Both the position numbers and the translations under genes were made by a program. A stretch of DNA of 64,000 nucleotides from Salinirubellus salinus (lineage in GTDB: Archaea; Halobacteriota; Halobacteria; Halobacteriales; Haloarculaceae): assembly GCF_025231485.1 (NCBI RefSeq), contig NZ_CP104003.1, forward strand, positions 1,240,001 to 1,304,000, in the 5' to 3' direction. Below the pieces are notes generated by a model. It ran no database searches. It had not been told where the DNA came from and was given only the letters and a program-made list of their open reading frames with translations. Every line of letters begins with the position of its first letter. The first letter of the stretch is position 1. Below are positions 8,471-16,129 of the stretch, one piece after another.

Positions 8471-8929
8471 TCAGGGCTCGCGGAGGCTCTGGAGCGTCTC
8501 GCGGGCGTTCTCGATCGCCGTCTCGCGCTTGGCGGGGTAGGCCTCCACCTTCGCCCGGAAGGTGAGGCCCTCGCCGAGACGCACGTCGCCGCGGAAGGCC
8601 ACCTGCTTGTCCAGTTGGACGTAGAACGCGCAGTTGTCGTCGACGCGACTCTCGACCTCGTCGAGGAGGCGGTCGAAGTCCTCGGCCTCGGCGAGTCGCG
8701 AGAGGGCATAGCGCACCTCGTCGGCCCGTTCGAGGCGGGCCGAGAGCACGAGGATGCGGTCGCCGTGGAACCCCTCGCTGGTCTCGCGTTCGAGCGGTAT
8801 CGGGTCCCGCGGGTCGTCGTCGCCGCGCGCGGGCAGGAACGTCCGGAGCGCCTGCTCGACGCGCTTCTCGTCCTCCGTGGCGTAGCAGAACGCCCGCAGG
8901 TCGACGTAGTGGAACGGGACCCCCGACAC
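8471..8929 (-). CDS. RNA-binding protein, exosome-associated DUF54 family
   Basis: This 152-residue protein resembles the archaeal DUF54/COG1325 family, predicted RNA-binding proteins usually found with exosome genes. It begins FHYVDLRAFCYATEDEKRVEQALRTFLP and has the conserved ending in which FRAKVEAYPAKRE precedes a helix. The function is not established. It lies 6 bases downstream of a 64-residue protein, probably in one operon. Its companion exosome core genes are not in this window. Confidence 0.82.
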   Translation of the reverse strand: MSGVPFHYVDLRAFCYATEDEKRVEQALRTFLPARGDDDPRDPIPLERETSEGFHGDRILVLSARLERADEVRYALSRLAEAEDFDRLLDEVESRVDDNCAFYVQLDKQVAFRGDVRLGEGLTFRAKVEAYPAKRETAIENARETLQSLREP

Positions 8930-8935
8930 GGTCGC

Positions 8936-9130
8936 TTACTCCTCGTCTTCTTGCTCGGCCGCCTCGATGGCGTCCTCGGAGATGCCGGCCTCCTGCCCCT
9001 CGTCGAACTGGATGATGTAGGTGGCGTCGCCGAACATCGTCTCGCTCACCTGGGTCACCTCGCCGGTCTGACCGTCGAACTCGCTGTGCTCGTCGTGCAG
9101 GACGACCGTGTCGCCTTTCTCGAATGCCAT
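8936..9130 (-). CDS. Small acidic beta-barrel-like protein
   Basis: This 64-residue protein starts at MAFEKGDTVVLHDEHSEFDG (ATG at 9130). The pattern of KGDTVVLHDEHS, GQTGEVTQVSETMFG and TYIIQFDEG looks like a KOW/SH3-type small barrel, and the tail is an acidic helix. I do not recognise a named family with confidence. A nucleic-acid-related role would fit its position 6 bases before the DUF54 RNA-binding gene, but this is inference. Confidence 0.7.
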   Translation of the reverse strand: MAFEKGDTVVLHDEHSEFDGQTGEVTQVSETMFGDATYIIQFDEGQEAGISEDAIEAAEQEDEE

Positions 9131-9300
9131 ACCTCGGCTACCCGACGATTCACGAAAAACGCGTTGGTTCGGCCCCGGCGAAGTGCCCCCTCCGAAGGCT
9201 TCTTGGGGGCGACATCCCAACGCCGAGCCATGCAACTCCTACGCGTCTCCCTCTGCGGCCCTGCCGGTCGGTCATCACCGCTCCGTGCGCACCCGGACCG

Positions 9301-9867
9301 ATGACGGCTGTCGACGACCTCTGGTACCTCGCCGACACGGCCAGCCAGCAGGCCGCGCAGGCGTACCACCGGCTCAGCGAGCGCCACGAGGAGTACCTCG
9401 AGACGAGCCACGACGAGCGGGTCTCGCGTCGCCGTTTTCGCACCCTCGCCCGTCGTATCGACCGGTTTGGGGCCCCGTACGGTGCTCACACGCTCGTCCA
9501 CCGGCCCGGCGAGGTCCTCCTCTGTCGCCACGAGGGGGTCGACCTCTGGGTCCTCCCCGGTGGTGGGGTCGACGCGGGAGAGACGTTCCACGAGACGGCC
9601 CGCCGCGAGCTCGCGGAGGAGGCCGGCGTCGACGTGCGCTACGACGGGTTGGGGCTCCTCTCCCGCGTCGAGGTCCGCTGTCCCGGCCACCGGACGTGGG
9701 GTGTCCTCCCGGTCTACGCGGCGCGGGCGGAGAGCCACGACCCGACGGTGAACGACCCCGACGGGGAGATAACGGCCGCCCGGTGGTTCCCGTTCGACGA
9801 CCTGCCGGACGACACGCGCGACCGGAGCGACCTGCGCGCCTGGTTCGAACGGTTCGGCCGCGAGTGA
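9301..9867 (+). CDS. Nudix hydrolase
   Basis: This 188-residue protein has a complete Nudix box near residues 82-104: G, five residues, E, seven residues, then RELAEEAG. An N-terminal helical extension of about 50 residues (LADTASQQAAQAYHRLSERHEE) precedes the Nudix fold. Nudix enzymes cleave nucleoside diphosphates linked to another group. The actual substrate cannot be told. Start is the ATG at 9301. Sequence upstream in this frame lacks coding character. The gene converges on the next minus-strand gene with a 7-base gap. Confidence 0.9.
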   Translation: MTAVDDLWYLADTASQQAAQAYHRLSERHEEYLETSHDERVSRRRFRTLARRIDRFGAPYGAHTLVHRPGEVLLCRHEGVDLWVLPGGGVDAGETFHETARRELAEEAGVDVRYDGLGLLSRVEVRCPGHRTWGVLPVYAARAESHDPTVNDPDGEITAARWFPFDDLPDDTRDRSDLRAWFERFGRE

Positions 9868-9874
9868 GTCCGGC

Positions 9875-10753
9875 TCAGTACGAGACGCCCTCGCGGCTCT
9901 CCGCATCGCGTCGTCGGAGCGCGGCCCGCGCGTTCGAGGCGTCGTAGCCGAACAGGACCCGATTCCCGTAGGCCTCGGCGACCTCGACGGCGTGGAGCAG
10001 GTCGTCGATGTCGACCTCCACGGCGTAGAGCTCGACGGAGAACGGCACGTCCAGCGCACTGAGTCGGTCCTCGAACGCCGAGGCGATGATCTCGAGCCAG
10101 TAGGTCGTCCCGTAGTGGGTGTCGTACAGCGGCACAACGAACTCGTCGACGTACTCCGCGAGCGCCTCGACGTCGATGCCGGCCCGTTCGTAGAGGTGAC
10201 CCTCGTAGGGGTCCGGGTAGAGCGTGAGGTAGGTGCGGCCCGGGATCCGGTCGGCGGCCTCGGCGACGAACTCGGTGATGACCGAGGCACGCCACTCGTA
10301 GCGGTCCTCGACGCCACTCTCCTCGGGCGCGGGACCACCGGCCTCGTGACGCTCCTCGAGCCACCCCTCGAACTCGCGGTTACAGCGGTCACAGTAGCAG
10401 TACTCGGGGCGGGGGAACCCCACGTCGTCGAGGCGCACGTCCTCGTTCTCGGCGACGCAGTCCTCGACGATCTCGAGCAGGCCCTCCCGGTAGCCCTCGT
10501 GGGTCGGGCAGATGTACGCCCAGTCGAAGTAGGTCCGGTCGCGAGTCGCCTTCTGGCCGTCGGGGTTCACCGGGACGAGGTCGGGGTTCTCGTTGGCGGC
10601 GGCGTTGTCGCCGAAACAGGAGACCATGTTCACCGCGTTCGAGAGCGGGTCCCGCGGTCGGCCGGCGACGTCCTTCACCTCGAAGAAGGCGGCGTCGAAC
10701 TCGGCCCACTCCGTCTCCTCGGCGTTCCGCGTGACGACACCGTACTCGGTCAT
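9875..10753 (-). CDS. Conserved haloarchaeal protein, TIM-barrel hydrolase-like
   Basis: This 292-residue protein begins MTEYGVVTRNAEETEW at 10753. It contains YICPTHEGYREGLLEIVEDC, a possible zinc knot YCYCDRCNREFEGW near residues 120-130, and later YLTLYPDPYEGHL, DEFVVPLYDTHYGTTYW and NRVLFGYDA. The alternation resembles barrel strands of glycoside-hydrolase-like proteins. No family name or substrate can be given. It may be transcribed alone. The 22-residue membrane ORF upstream is on the same strand, 73 bases away. Confidence 0.8.
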   Translation of the reverse strand: MTEYGVVTRNAEETEWAEFDAAFFEVKDVAGRPRDPLSNAVNMVSCFGDNAAANENPDLVPVNPDGQKATRDRTYFDWAYICPTHEGYREGLLEIVEDCVAENEDVRLDDVGFPRPEYCYCDRCNREFEGWLEERHEAGGPAPEESGVEDRYEWRASVITEFVAEAADRIPGRTYLTLYPDPYEGHLYERAGIDVEALAEYVDEFVVPLYDTHYGTTYWLEIIASAFEDRLSALDVPFSVELYAVEVDIDDLLHAVEVAEAYGNRVLFGYDASNARAALRRRDAESREGVSY

Positions 10754-10826
10754 AGCGGTGGCTACGGCGGCGACCGCGTAAGGCGTTCCGGATGGTTGAC
10801 GAAGCGCGCCGTGGCCGCGAGGCGGC

Positions 10827-10895
10827 CTACCGGCGCGTGAAGAGGACGAGGACGATTGCGAGCAGTGCGACGACCACGAGTGCCTTCTTTGACAT
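10827..10895 (-). CDS. Single-pass membrane microprotein (22 aa)
   Basis: A short open frame encodes MSKKALVVVALLAIVLVLF followed by TRR and TAG. It has a charged N-terminus, one hydrophobic helix of about 15 residues and a positively charged end, a typical small membrane protein. It lies in the 240-base gap between the barrel-like protein and a plus-strand membrane protein. No homologue is recognised, and chance occurrence cannot be ruled out at this length. Confidence 0.5.
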   Translation of the reverse strand: MSKKALVVVALLAIVLVLFTRR

Positions 10896-10994
10896 ACGTT
10901 CCAGTCCTCGGCGGCATCGCTCAAAGCCGTTGTGGGGGAGGGGCTGGTGGCCGCACGGGACGGCGTTTAGGTCCCTCCGGCCCGTAGTGGACGC

Positions 10995-11363
10995 GTGAGC
11001 CACGTCGGCACGGCCGCGCTCGGGGCAGCGGGAGCGGGTGCGCTGTTCGCAGCGCTGGTCGGAGCCGTAGCGCTGGCGAACCGGCGACTCGCGGACCCCT
11101 CCGACCTCGACACGCGCGGGGCCGTGGTGGTCGCCGGCGGGGGCCTCCTCTCCGGTGCACTGTTCGCACTGCTCGGAGCGGAGCGGGTGGGCGCGTGGTT
11201 GGGCCTGCCCCAGCTCCTCGCCGTCGTGGTGGCGGTGGCCGGGACGGCACTCCTCGCCGGCGTCGGGACGGTGCTCCTCTGGCCGCTCGCCTACCGCTAC
11301 CTCCGCTGGGCACGGACCCCGTCGGTACTCAGGGAGGAACGCGAGGAAGGGTTCGACCCCTGA
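10995..11363 (+). CDS. Small membrane protein with three predicted helices
   Basis: This 122-residue protein begins at a GTG. Three hydrophobic segments are visible: residues about 5-26 (GAAGAGALFAALVGAVALA), 38-58 (VVVAGGGLLSGALFALLG) and 70-96 (LLAVVVAVAGTALLAGVGTVLLW). The tail is charged (LREEREEGFDP). The helices are rich in Gly and Ala. No family or function is recognised. The following 150 bases before pyrI hold no gene. Confidence 0.7.
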   Translation: MSHVGTAALGAAGAGALFAALVGAVALANRRLADPSDLDTRGAVVVAGGGLLSGALFALLGAERVGAWLGLPQLLAVVVAVAGTALLAGVGTVLLWPLAYRYLRWARTPSVLREEREEGFDP

Positions 11364-11515
11364 ACTGGCGGACAGGCGACGGCGACCGGGCCGCTCCGGG
11401 GAGCGGACGTGTGACGGGGCCGTCGCGCCACCGCTGGACCGTCACACGCACCGTGCGTGGCACGCGCGGTCTGGTCGCGTCCTCGTAGAAGAACGTTCGG
11501 CCGCTCGTCGCGCCC

Positions 11516-11983
11516 TCAGACGTCGATGCGCTCGGGGAGGTCCTCGCGGATGATGGTGTCGCAGTAGACACACCGGACCGCGTCGTCGAGCACCTCGAAG
11601 CGCGACTCGACCGGTTCGCCCTGCGTGGAGATGCAGTTCGCGTTCGGGCACGAGAGCACGCCCGAGACGAACGTCGGTCGGGTGACCCGCGCCTTCTCGA
11701 CCACCTCGTAGTCGCGGACGATGTTGATGCTCGCCGCCGGAGCGATGAGCGAGAGCACGTCGACCTCGTCCTGACTCAGCTCGCGGCCCTCCACCTTCAC
11801 GATGTCCTTGCGCCCGAGTCGGTCGGACGGGACGTTCATCCCGACGCTGACCTCCTCACCCCCCGACCCGTCGATACCGAGGATGGCGAGGACGTTCAGC
11901 GCCTGCCCCGCGGTGATGTGGTCGATTACGGTACCGTCACGGATCTTCGAGACGCGGAGTTCGCGCTCGGGGTTGTCGCTCAT
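11516..11983 (-). CDS. pyrI: Aspartate carbamoyltransferase regulatory subunit PyrI
   Basis: This 155-residue allosteric subunit of the pyrimidine enzyme ATCase binds nucleotides in its N-terminal domain ([22 protein letters not shown]) and zinc in its C-terminal domain. The four zinc cysteines are seen in CPNANC and, about 25 residues later, CVYC. It overlaps the pyrB stop by 4 nt and would be cotranscribed and coupled, giving the classical catalytic/regulatory complex. Confidence 0.97.
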   Translation of the reverse strand: MSDNPERELRVSKIRDGTVIDHITAGQALNVLAILGIDGSGGEEVSVGMNVPSDRLGRKDIVKVEGRELSQDEVDVLSLIAPAASINIVRDYEVVEKARVTRPTFVSGVLSCPNANCISTQGEPVESRFEVLDDAVRCVYCDTIIREDLPERIDV

Positions 11984-12888
11984 TCGCCACCACCTCCGAG
12001 CATCGCGTCGAGCAGTGCCATCCGCACGGGCACCCCGTTGTGTGCCTGCTCGAAGTACGTGGCGTGTGTCGTCTCGTCGACGTCGGCGGCGATCTCGTCG
12101 ACGCGCGGGAGCGGGTGCATGACGGTGAGGTCGTCCTTCGCCGCCTCGAGGGTCGCGGCGTCGATGCGGTACTGACCGGCGACCTGCCGGTACTCGTTCT
12201 CGTCGGGGAACCGCTCGCGCTGGATGCGTGTGACGTAGAGCACGTCGAGTTCCGGCAGGACCTCCTCGAGCCCCGTGTGTTCGCGGACCTGCGCCCCGGT
12301 CTCGTGGAGGTCGTAGCGGACCCCCCGCGGGAGCCTGAGGCTCTCGGGGCTGATGAAGTGCTGCCGGGTGTCGAAGTTCGTGAGCGCGGCCGCCAGCGAG
12401 TGGACCGTCCGACCGTACTTCAGGTCACCCATGATACCGATGGTGAGGTCGTCCAGCCCCGCATTCTCCCGGATGGTGTAGAGGTCGAGCAACGTCTGGG
12501 TCGGGTGCTGTCCGGCCCCGTCACCCGCGTTGATGATGGGCACGTCGACGAACTCGCTGGCGAGCTTGGCCGCACCCTCACTCGGGTGCCGGAGCACGAT
12601 GGCGTCCGTGTACCCAGCGACGACACGGACCGTGTCGGCCAGCGACTCGCCCTTCTTGACCGACGATGACTCGACCGACCCCATGTCGACGGTGTCGCCA
12701 CCGAGGCGCTTCATCGCCGTGTCGAACGACATCTTCGTCCGGGTGCTTGGCTCGAAGAAGAGGAGGCCGAGCAGGTGGTCCTCGTGGCCACCGCCTCCGT
12801 CCTCGGCGAACGACGCGGCCCGGTCGAGGACCCCCTCGATGTCCTGCCGGGTGAGTTGTTTCGCGCTGATGAGGTGGTCGTGCCGCAT
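11980..12888 (-). CDS. pyrB: Aspartate carbamoyltransferase catalytic subunit PyrB
   Basis: This 302-residue enzyme makes N-carbamoyl-aspartate from carbamoyl phosphate and aspartate in UMP synthesis. The carbamoyl-phosphate loop [20 protein letters not shown] lies near residue 46, the mobile [14 protein letters not shown] loop follows, and HPLPRVDEI near residue 263 is the aspartate-binding loop. Length is standard. It precedes pyrI with a 4-nt overlap and has a TATA box about 28 nt upstream. Confidence 0.97.
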   Translation of the reverse strand: MRHDHLISAKQLTRQDIEGVLDRAASFAEDGGGGHEDHLLGLLFFEPSTRTKMSFDTAMKRLGGDTVDMGSVESSSVKKGESLADTVRVVAGYTDAIVLRHPSEGAAKLASEFVDVPIINAGDGAGQHPTQTLLDLYTIRENAGLDDLTIGIMGDLKYGRTVHSLAAALTNFDTRQHFISPESLRLPRGVRYDLHETGAQVREHTGLEEVLPELDVLYVTRIQRERFPDENEYRQVAGQYRIDAATLEAAKDDLTVMHPLPRVDEIAADVDETTHATYFEQAHNGVPVRMALLDAMLGGGGE

Positions 12889-12909
12889 TACCCAGTGCCG
12901 TGTCCCCGG

Positions 12910-12922
12910 AGATATTCAATCC
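12910..12922 (-). promoter_or_regulatory. TATA box for pyrBI
   Basis: On the minus strand, gattgaatatctcc lies about 25-32 nt before the pyrB ATG at 12888. No other gene is seen between 12889 and 13108. Confidence 0.5.
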
Positions 12923-13074
12923 CCCGAAGCCCGCGACGACCACGCCGATGTCGGGGAGGCGAATCCACCGTCGCCTCGGCTCCCTCGGAGTCCGCCTCGT
13001 AGCTGCGTCAGGGGTCGACTCGACGTTCCTGGTGTCTCGGTCCAGACTTTATTCTACACCAGATAGCGCCAGAA

Positions 13075-13083
13075 CGTTTATCC
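13075..13083 (+). promoter_or_regulatory. TATA box for the RecA-fold gene
   Basis: The sequence cgtttatcc is about 28 nt upstream of the ATG at 13109. A second AT-rich stretch (gactttattc) lies at about 13045-13054. Confidence 0.45.
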
Positions 13084-13108
13084 TCCCGAAAGCCAGAGTG
13101 TACACGAG

Positions 13109-13735
13109 ATGCCCGACCGGCTCCGAACTGGGATCGAGGTGCTCGACCGGAAGCTCGACGGTGGGATTCCGGCCGGTAGCATCGTCGCTCTCACGGCGGA
13201 GCCGGCGAGTCAGGCCGAACTGTTCCTCTACGAACTCACGGCCACCCGCGGGACGCTGTACCTGTCGCTCGACCGTACCGGCGACGCCGTCACCCACTCC
13301 ATCCGCGAGGCCGAGACACGGACCGGCGACCCGACGGTGCGCGACGTGGCCGGCGAGGCCCCGCTCGACAGCGCCACCAAACTCGTCGGGGCGCTCCCCG
13401 AACGCTCGAACCTCATCGTCGACCCGCTGGACGTCCTCGAACGGCAGGAGCCGGCCCGGTTCCGGAACTTCATGAACGAACTCCAGAACCACATCTACAA
13501 CACGGGGAGTCTCGCGCTCCTTCACTGTCTCGACGGTCGGCACGTCCCCGAACTTCGGGACACCACCGAGCACATGGCGGACATCGTCTTCCAGCTCGAG
13601 ACCCGGATCAAGGGCGACCAGATCGAGAACCGCCTCGCCATCCCGAAGTTCCGGGGCGGCATCGCGCTCAACGAGGTCATCAAACTGGAGCTGAGCGAAG
13701 AGGTGGCCATCGACACGAGCCGCGACATCGCCTAG
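13109..13735 (+). CDS. RecA/KaiC-fold ATPase-like protein with degenerate Walker A
   Basis: This 208-residue protein has the RadA/KaiC-like opening (RTGIEVLDRKLDGGIPAGSIVALTAEP). The expected P-loop GxxGxGK is replaced by AEPASQAE, with no Lys, so ATP binding by the usual means is doubtful. Later parts keep the fold: LYLSLDRTGDAVTHSIREAE, SNLIVDPLDVLERQEP (Walker B-like), and the long C-terminal strand region. It may be a structural or regulatory relative of the haloarchaeal RadA-like or HTR-like proteins. Repeat copy B starts directly after its stop. Confidence 0.8.
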   Translation: MPDRLRTGIEVLDRKLDGGIPAGSIVALTAEPASQAELFLYELTATRGTLYLSLDRTGDAVTHSIREAETRTGDPTVRDVAGEAPLDSATKLVGALPERSNLIVDPLDVLERQEPARFRNFMNELQNHIYNTGSLALLHCLDGRHVPELRDTTEHMADIVFQLETRIKGDQIENRLAIPKFRGGIALNEVIKLELSEEVAIDTSRDIA

Positions 13736-13738
13736 ACC

Positions 13739-13840
13739 ACCACTTTTTACTCGTCGGGTTCACGCCTGCGGCGCGAACCGCTCCTCGTAAAAACTGGACT
13801 AAAACTGCGCCGCTCGCTTCGCTCGCGGCGGGTGAGCACA
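13739..13840 (+). repeat. Stop-codon-abutting two-hairpin element, copy B
   Basis: It begins a few bases after the RecA-fold stop codon. The order is CTTTTTACTCGTCGGG, a hairpin built on cgcctgcggcg, CCGCTCCTCGTAAAAACTGG, AAAACTGCGC and a second hairpin (cgctcgcttcgctcgcggcg). It is the inverted counterpart of copy C at 14275-14383, with long near-identical stretches. Together they flank the broken HNH gene. Confidence 0.7.
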
Positions 13841-13947
13841 CTGGACCGATACCACACCGCGAACGCACGGCACCTGCCACTATCGTGCTCTCCTGCGAGT
13901 CTCCAGGAGCGAATGGTCGATACCGTTCGAGTGCGTAGGTCGAACTG

Positions 13948-14238
13948 ATGGGCGAGTGCGCACTCTGTCGTCGTTACGGTCCGGACCTCCCGACTACGCG
14001 CCACCACCTGCTTCCCGAGCACAGGTAGACCTCCCCCGTCGTCGACCTCTGCCCGCCGTGTCACGACACGGTCCACGCGCTGTTCACGAACGACGAACTC
14101 GTCGAGAGCTACTACACCGTCGAAGACCTGCGGTCGGCCGACCGGCTGGAGGACTACCTCGAGTGGATCTGGGGGACGAAGAAGACGAGCATCGACGTGG
14201 CGACGAGCAACCACGTCAGGGGGGAGCGGGGCTACTGA
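13948..14238 (+). pseudogene. HNH endonuclease-type gene with in-frame TAG
   Basis: Translation from the ATG at 13948 gives MGECALC, then RHHLLPEHR, then TAG at 14026-14028. The same frame continues with VVDLCPPCHDTVHALFTNDEL and on to TGA at 14236. Ignoring the TAG, the product would be 96 residues with CxxC, HH, CxxCH and a downstream His, the layout of small haloarchaeal HNH proteins. One base change would restore it (AAG, CAG or GAG). No frameshift is needed. It is flanked by inverted repeats B and C. Confidence 0.8.
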
Positions 14239-14274
14239 TCGAGATATCTTCTGCTGTTGCTGTGCGGTCGTGGC

Positions 14275-14383
14275 TAGCACACCTACCCGCCGCGAGCGCA
14301 AGCGAGCGGCGCAGTTTTTCCCCACGTTTTTGCGAGGAGCGGTGCGCGAGCGCAGCGAGTGCACCCGACGAGTAAAAAGTGGG
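14275..14383 (-). repeat. Stop-codon-abutting two-hairpin element, copy C
   Basis: Read on the minus strand from the FKBP stop: CCCACTTTTTACTCGTCGGG, hairpin (gcactcgctgcgctcgcgc), CCGCTCCTCGCAAAAACG, GGAAAAACTGCGC, then the hairpin cgctcgcttgcgctcgcgg. It is an inverted copy of B 430 bases away, and the first 16-20 bases are nearly identical to B. Confidence 0.7.
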
Positions 14384-14384
14384 T

Positions 14385-15365
14385 TTACAGGTCCTCTGCG
14401 ATCTCGTCCGCGTCGATGTCGGCCTCTTCGAGCGCCTCCTCGATGTCGGCCTCACCGCCGCCGCCCATGCCGCCCATCATGCCACCCATGCCGCCCATCA
14501 TCCCGCCGCCGTCGAGGACCTCCTCCACGACGATGCGGTCGATGTCGGTCTTGTCGATGATCTCCTGGGCGATCTGCTGCTTCTGGAACATCCACTGCTG
14601 GTTCATCGAGAGCTGCGGGGTCGCCTCGACGTAGAGAGTCCGCTTCTCGACGGTCTCGGTGACCGTCTCGGGTTCGGCGTCCTCGTCGTCCTCGTCGGGC
14701 TGCTCGACGCTGGTCTCCTCGACCTCGTCGTCCTGGATGCGCATCTCGAGGTCCATGTCGAGGAACATGTTGAGCAGGCCCTCGGCCCGCTCGAGCTGGT
14801 CGTCGACGACCTCGACGACCTCGAAGTCGTACTCGATGTCCTCGCCGGCCAGCGGGTGGTTGAAGTCGACGCGAGCGCGGCCGCCGATGATGGTCTCCAG
14901 CGTCCCCTGCCGGCCGTCGATCTGGATGCGGGCGCCGGGGTACCGGTCGTCCTCTTCGATCTTGTTGGCCGCGACGGTCTCGACCTGACTCTCGTCGTAC
15001 TCGCCGAACGCCTCGGCGGCGGGGATGCTGACCGACCCGCTCTCGCCGGCCTCCTTGCCGATGACGGCCTCCTCGACGGACTCGAAGAGGTGTCCCGAGC
15101 CGAGCACGATGACGCGGGGCTCGAACGTCCCCTGGTCACCGACGCCCTCTTCCTCGGCCACGTCGGGGTCTGTCGTGTCGACGAGCTGGCCGCCCTCGAC
15201 GGTGCGTGCGGTGTAGGCCAGTCGGATGAAGTCACCCTCCTGCAGGCCCGTGGACTCCTCCTCGGCCTCCGTCTCCGTCGCTTCGGTCTCGGCCTCGGTC
15301 TCCTCGACCTCCTCCTCGACGTCCTCGGTTGCTTCCTCTTCGACTTCCTCGGATGAGTCGCTCAT
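14385..15365 (-). CDS. slyD: FKBP-type peptidyl-prolyl isomerase (SlyD-like, long archaeal form)
   Basis: This 326-residue protein opens with about 40 very acidic residues. The FKBP domain (residues about 42-190) includes GDFIRLAYTARTVEGGQLVDTT, an inserted-in-flap domain, and GRARVDFNHPLAGEDIEYDFEV, the SlyD signature. A long C-terminal region follows (CTD of long-type archaeal FKBPs), ending in a GGMMGGMGGMMGGMGG-type Gly/Met-rich loop and an acidic helix. It should act as a folding helper in the cytoplasm. Start at 15365 has a TATA box about 25 nt upstream. Confidence 0.93.
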   Translation of the reverse strand: MSDSSEEVEEEATEDVEEEVEETEAETEATETEAEEESTGLQEGDFIRLAYTARTVEGGQLVDTTDPDVAEEEGVGDQGTFEPRVIVLGSGHLFESVEEAVIGKEAGESGSVSIPAAEAFGEYDESQVETVAANKIEEDDRYPGARIQIDGRQGTLETIIGGRARVDFNHPLAGEDIEYDFEVVEVVDDQLERAEGLLNMFLDMDLEMRIQDDEVEETSVEQPDEDDEDAEPETVTETVEKRTLYVEATPQLSMNQQWMFQKQQIAQEIIDKTDIDRIVVEEVLDGGGMMGGMGGMMGGMGGGGEADIEEALEEADIDADEIAEDL

Positions 15366-15386
15366 ACACCGGAATCACGTGTCCGA

Positions 15387-15397
15387 CCCTTAACAAT
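15387..15397 (-). promoter_or_regulatory. TATA box for the FKBP gene
   Basis: On the minus strand, tgattgttaaggg is centred about 27 nt before the ATG at 15365, in the divergent spacer shared with the CYTH gene. Confidence 0.5.
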
Positions 15398-15509
15398 CAC
15401 GTTTCTCGCCGCCCGGAGCGTGTGCTCTGTGTGAGCGACCACAGTGCCCCAGAGCACGCGGTCGGGCCCGGAGCGGGGGTGTTTTCCGACCACCGCACGA
15501 GCGGCCGGT

Positions 15510-16070
15510 ATGTACGAGGTGGAACTGAAGGTCGCCGCCGACCACGAGACGGTCCGCGAGCGGCTGGCCTCGCTGGGTGCCGACCGGCGCCGACACGTCG
15601 TCCAGACGGACACGTACTACGACGCGCCACACCGCGACTTCGCCGAGACGGACGAGGCACTCCGGGTCAGGCGCGAGCGTGAGGACGGAAGCGACGGGGA
15701 GAACGAGGAGAGGGACGCGACGGTGAAACTGACCTACAAGGGGCCACTCGTGGAGGCGGCGTCGAAGACCCGCGAGGAACACGAGACGGTCGTCGCCGAC
15801 GCGGCGGCGCTGGAGGGGATACTCGACGGCGTGGGCTTCACGCCCGCGTTCACCGTCGAGAAGGACCGCACCTTCTACCGCTACGCGGGGTACACCGTGA
15901 CGCTGGACGACGTGACCGACCTCGGCGAGTTCGTCGAGGTGGAGACGGAGGCCGAGGCCATCGAAGAAGCACGCGAGGGCGCCATCGACGTCCTCCGTGA
16001 CCTCGGGCTCGACCCGGACGAGCAGATACGCACGTCCTACCTCGGACTGCTGCTGGATACGCCCGAGTAA
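15510..16070 (+). CDS. cyaB: CYTH domain protein (class IV adenylate cyclase/triphosphatase-like)
   Basis: This 186-residue protein starts at MYEVELKV, the ExExK motif that defines the CYTH tunnel fold. Other matches are the QTDTYYDAPHRDFAETDEALRVRRE segment, KLTYKGP, and the late DLGEFVEVETEAE strand. CYTH proteins bind triphosphate groups and metal. Annotation as adenylate cyclase is by homology, and triphosphatase activity is equally likely. A longer in-frame reading upstream to 15444 lacks family character. Confidence 0.9.
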   Translation: MYEVELKVAADHETVRERLASLGADRRRHVVQTDTYYDAPHRDFAETDEALRVRREREDGSDGENEERDATVKLTYKGPLVEAASKTREEHETVVADAAALEGILDGVGFTPAFTVEKDRTFYRYAGYTVTLDDVTDLGEFVEVETEAEAIEEAREGAIDVLRDLGLDPDEQIRTSYLGLLLDTPE

Positions 16071-16094
16071 TCATATCCGGCGCAAAAGTTTCCG

Positions 16095-16105
16095 TAAGTT
16101 ATAGG
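16095..16105 (+). promoter_or_regulatory. TATA box for methionine adenosyltransferase
   Basis: The sequence taagttatagg lies about 27 nt upstream of the ATG at 16130. It is one of the clearest TATA boxes in the window and suggests a short leader. Confidence 0.55.
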
Positions 16106-16129
16106 CCGTGTGCCGGGGTAGGCGGGGTA

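Noticed and set aside
14026-14028. TAG read as pyrrolysine in the HNH gene
   Set aside because: No pylT or pylS-like gene is visible, the residue is not at an active site, and haloarchaea are not known for it. A nonsense mutation is simpler.
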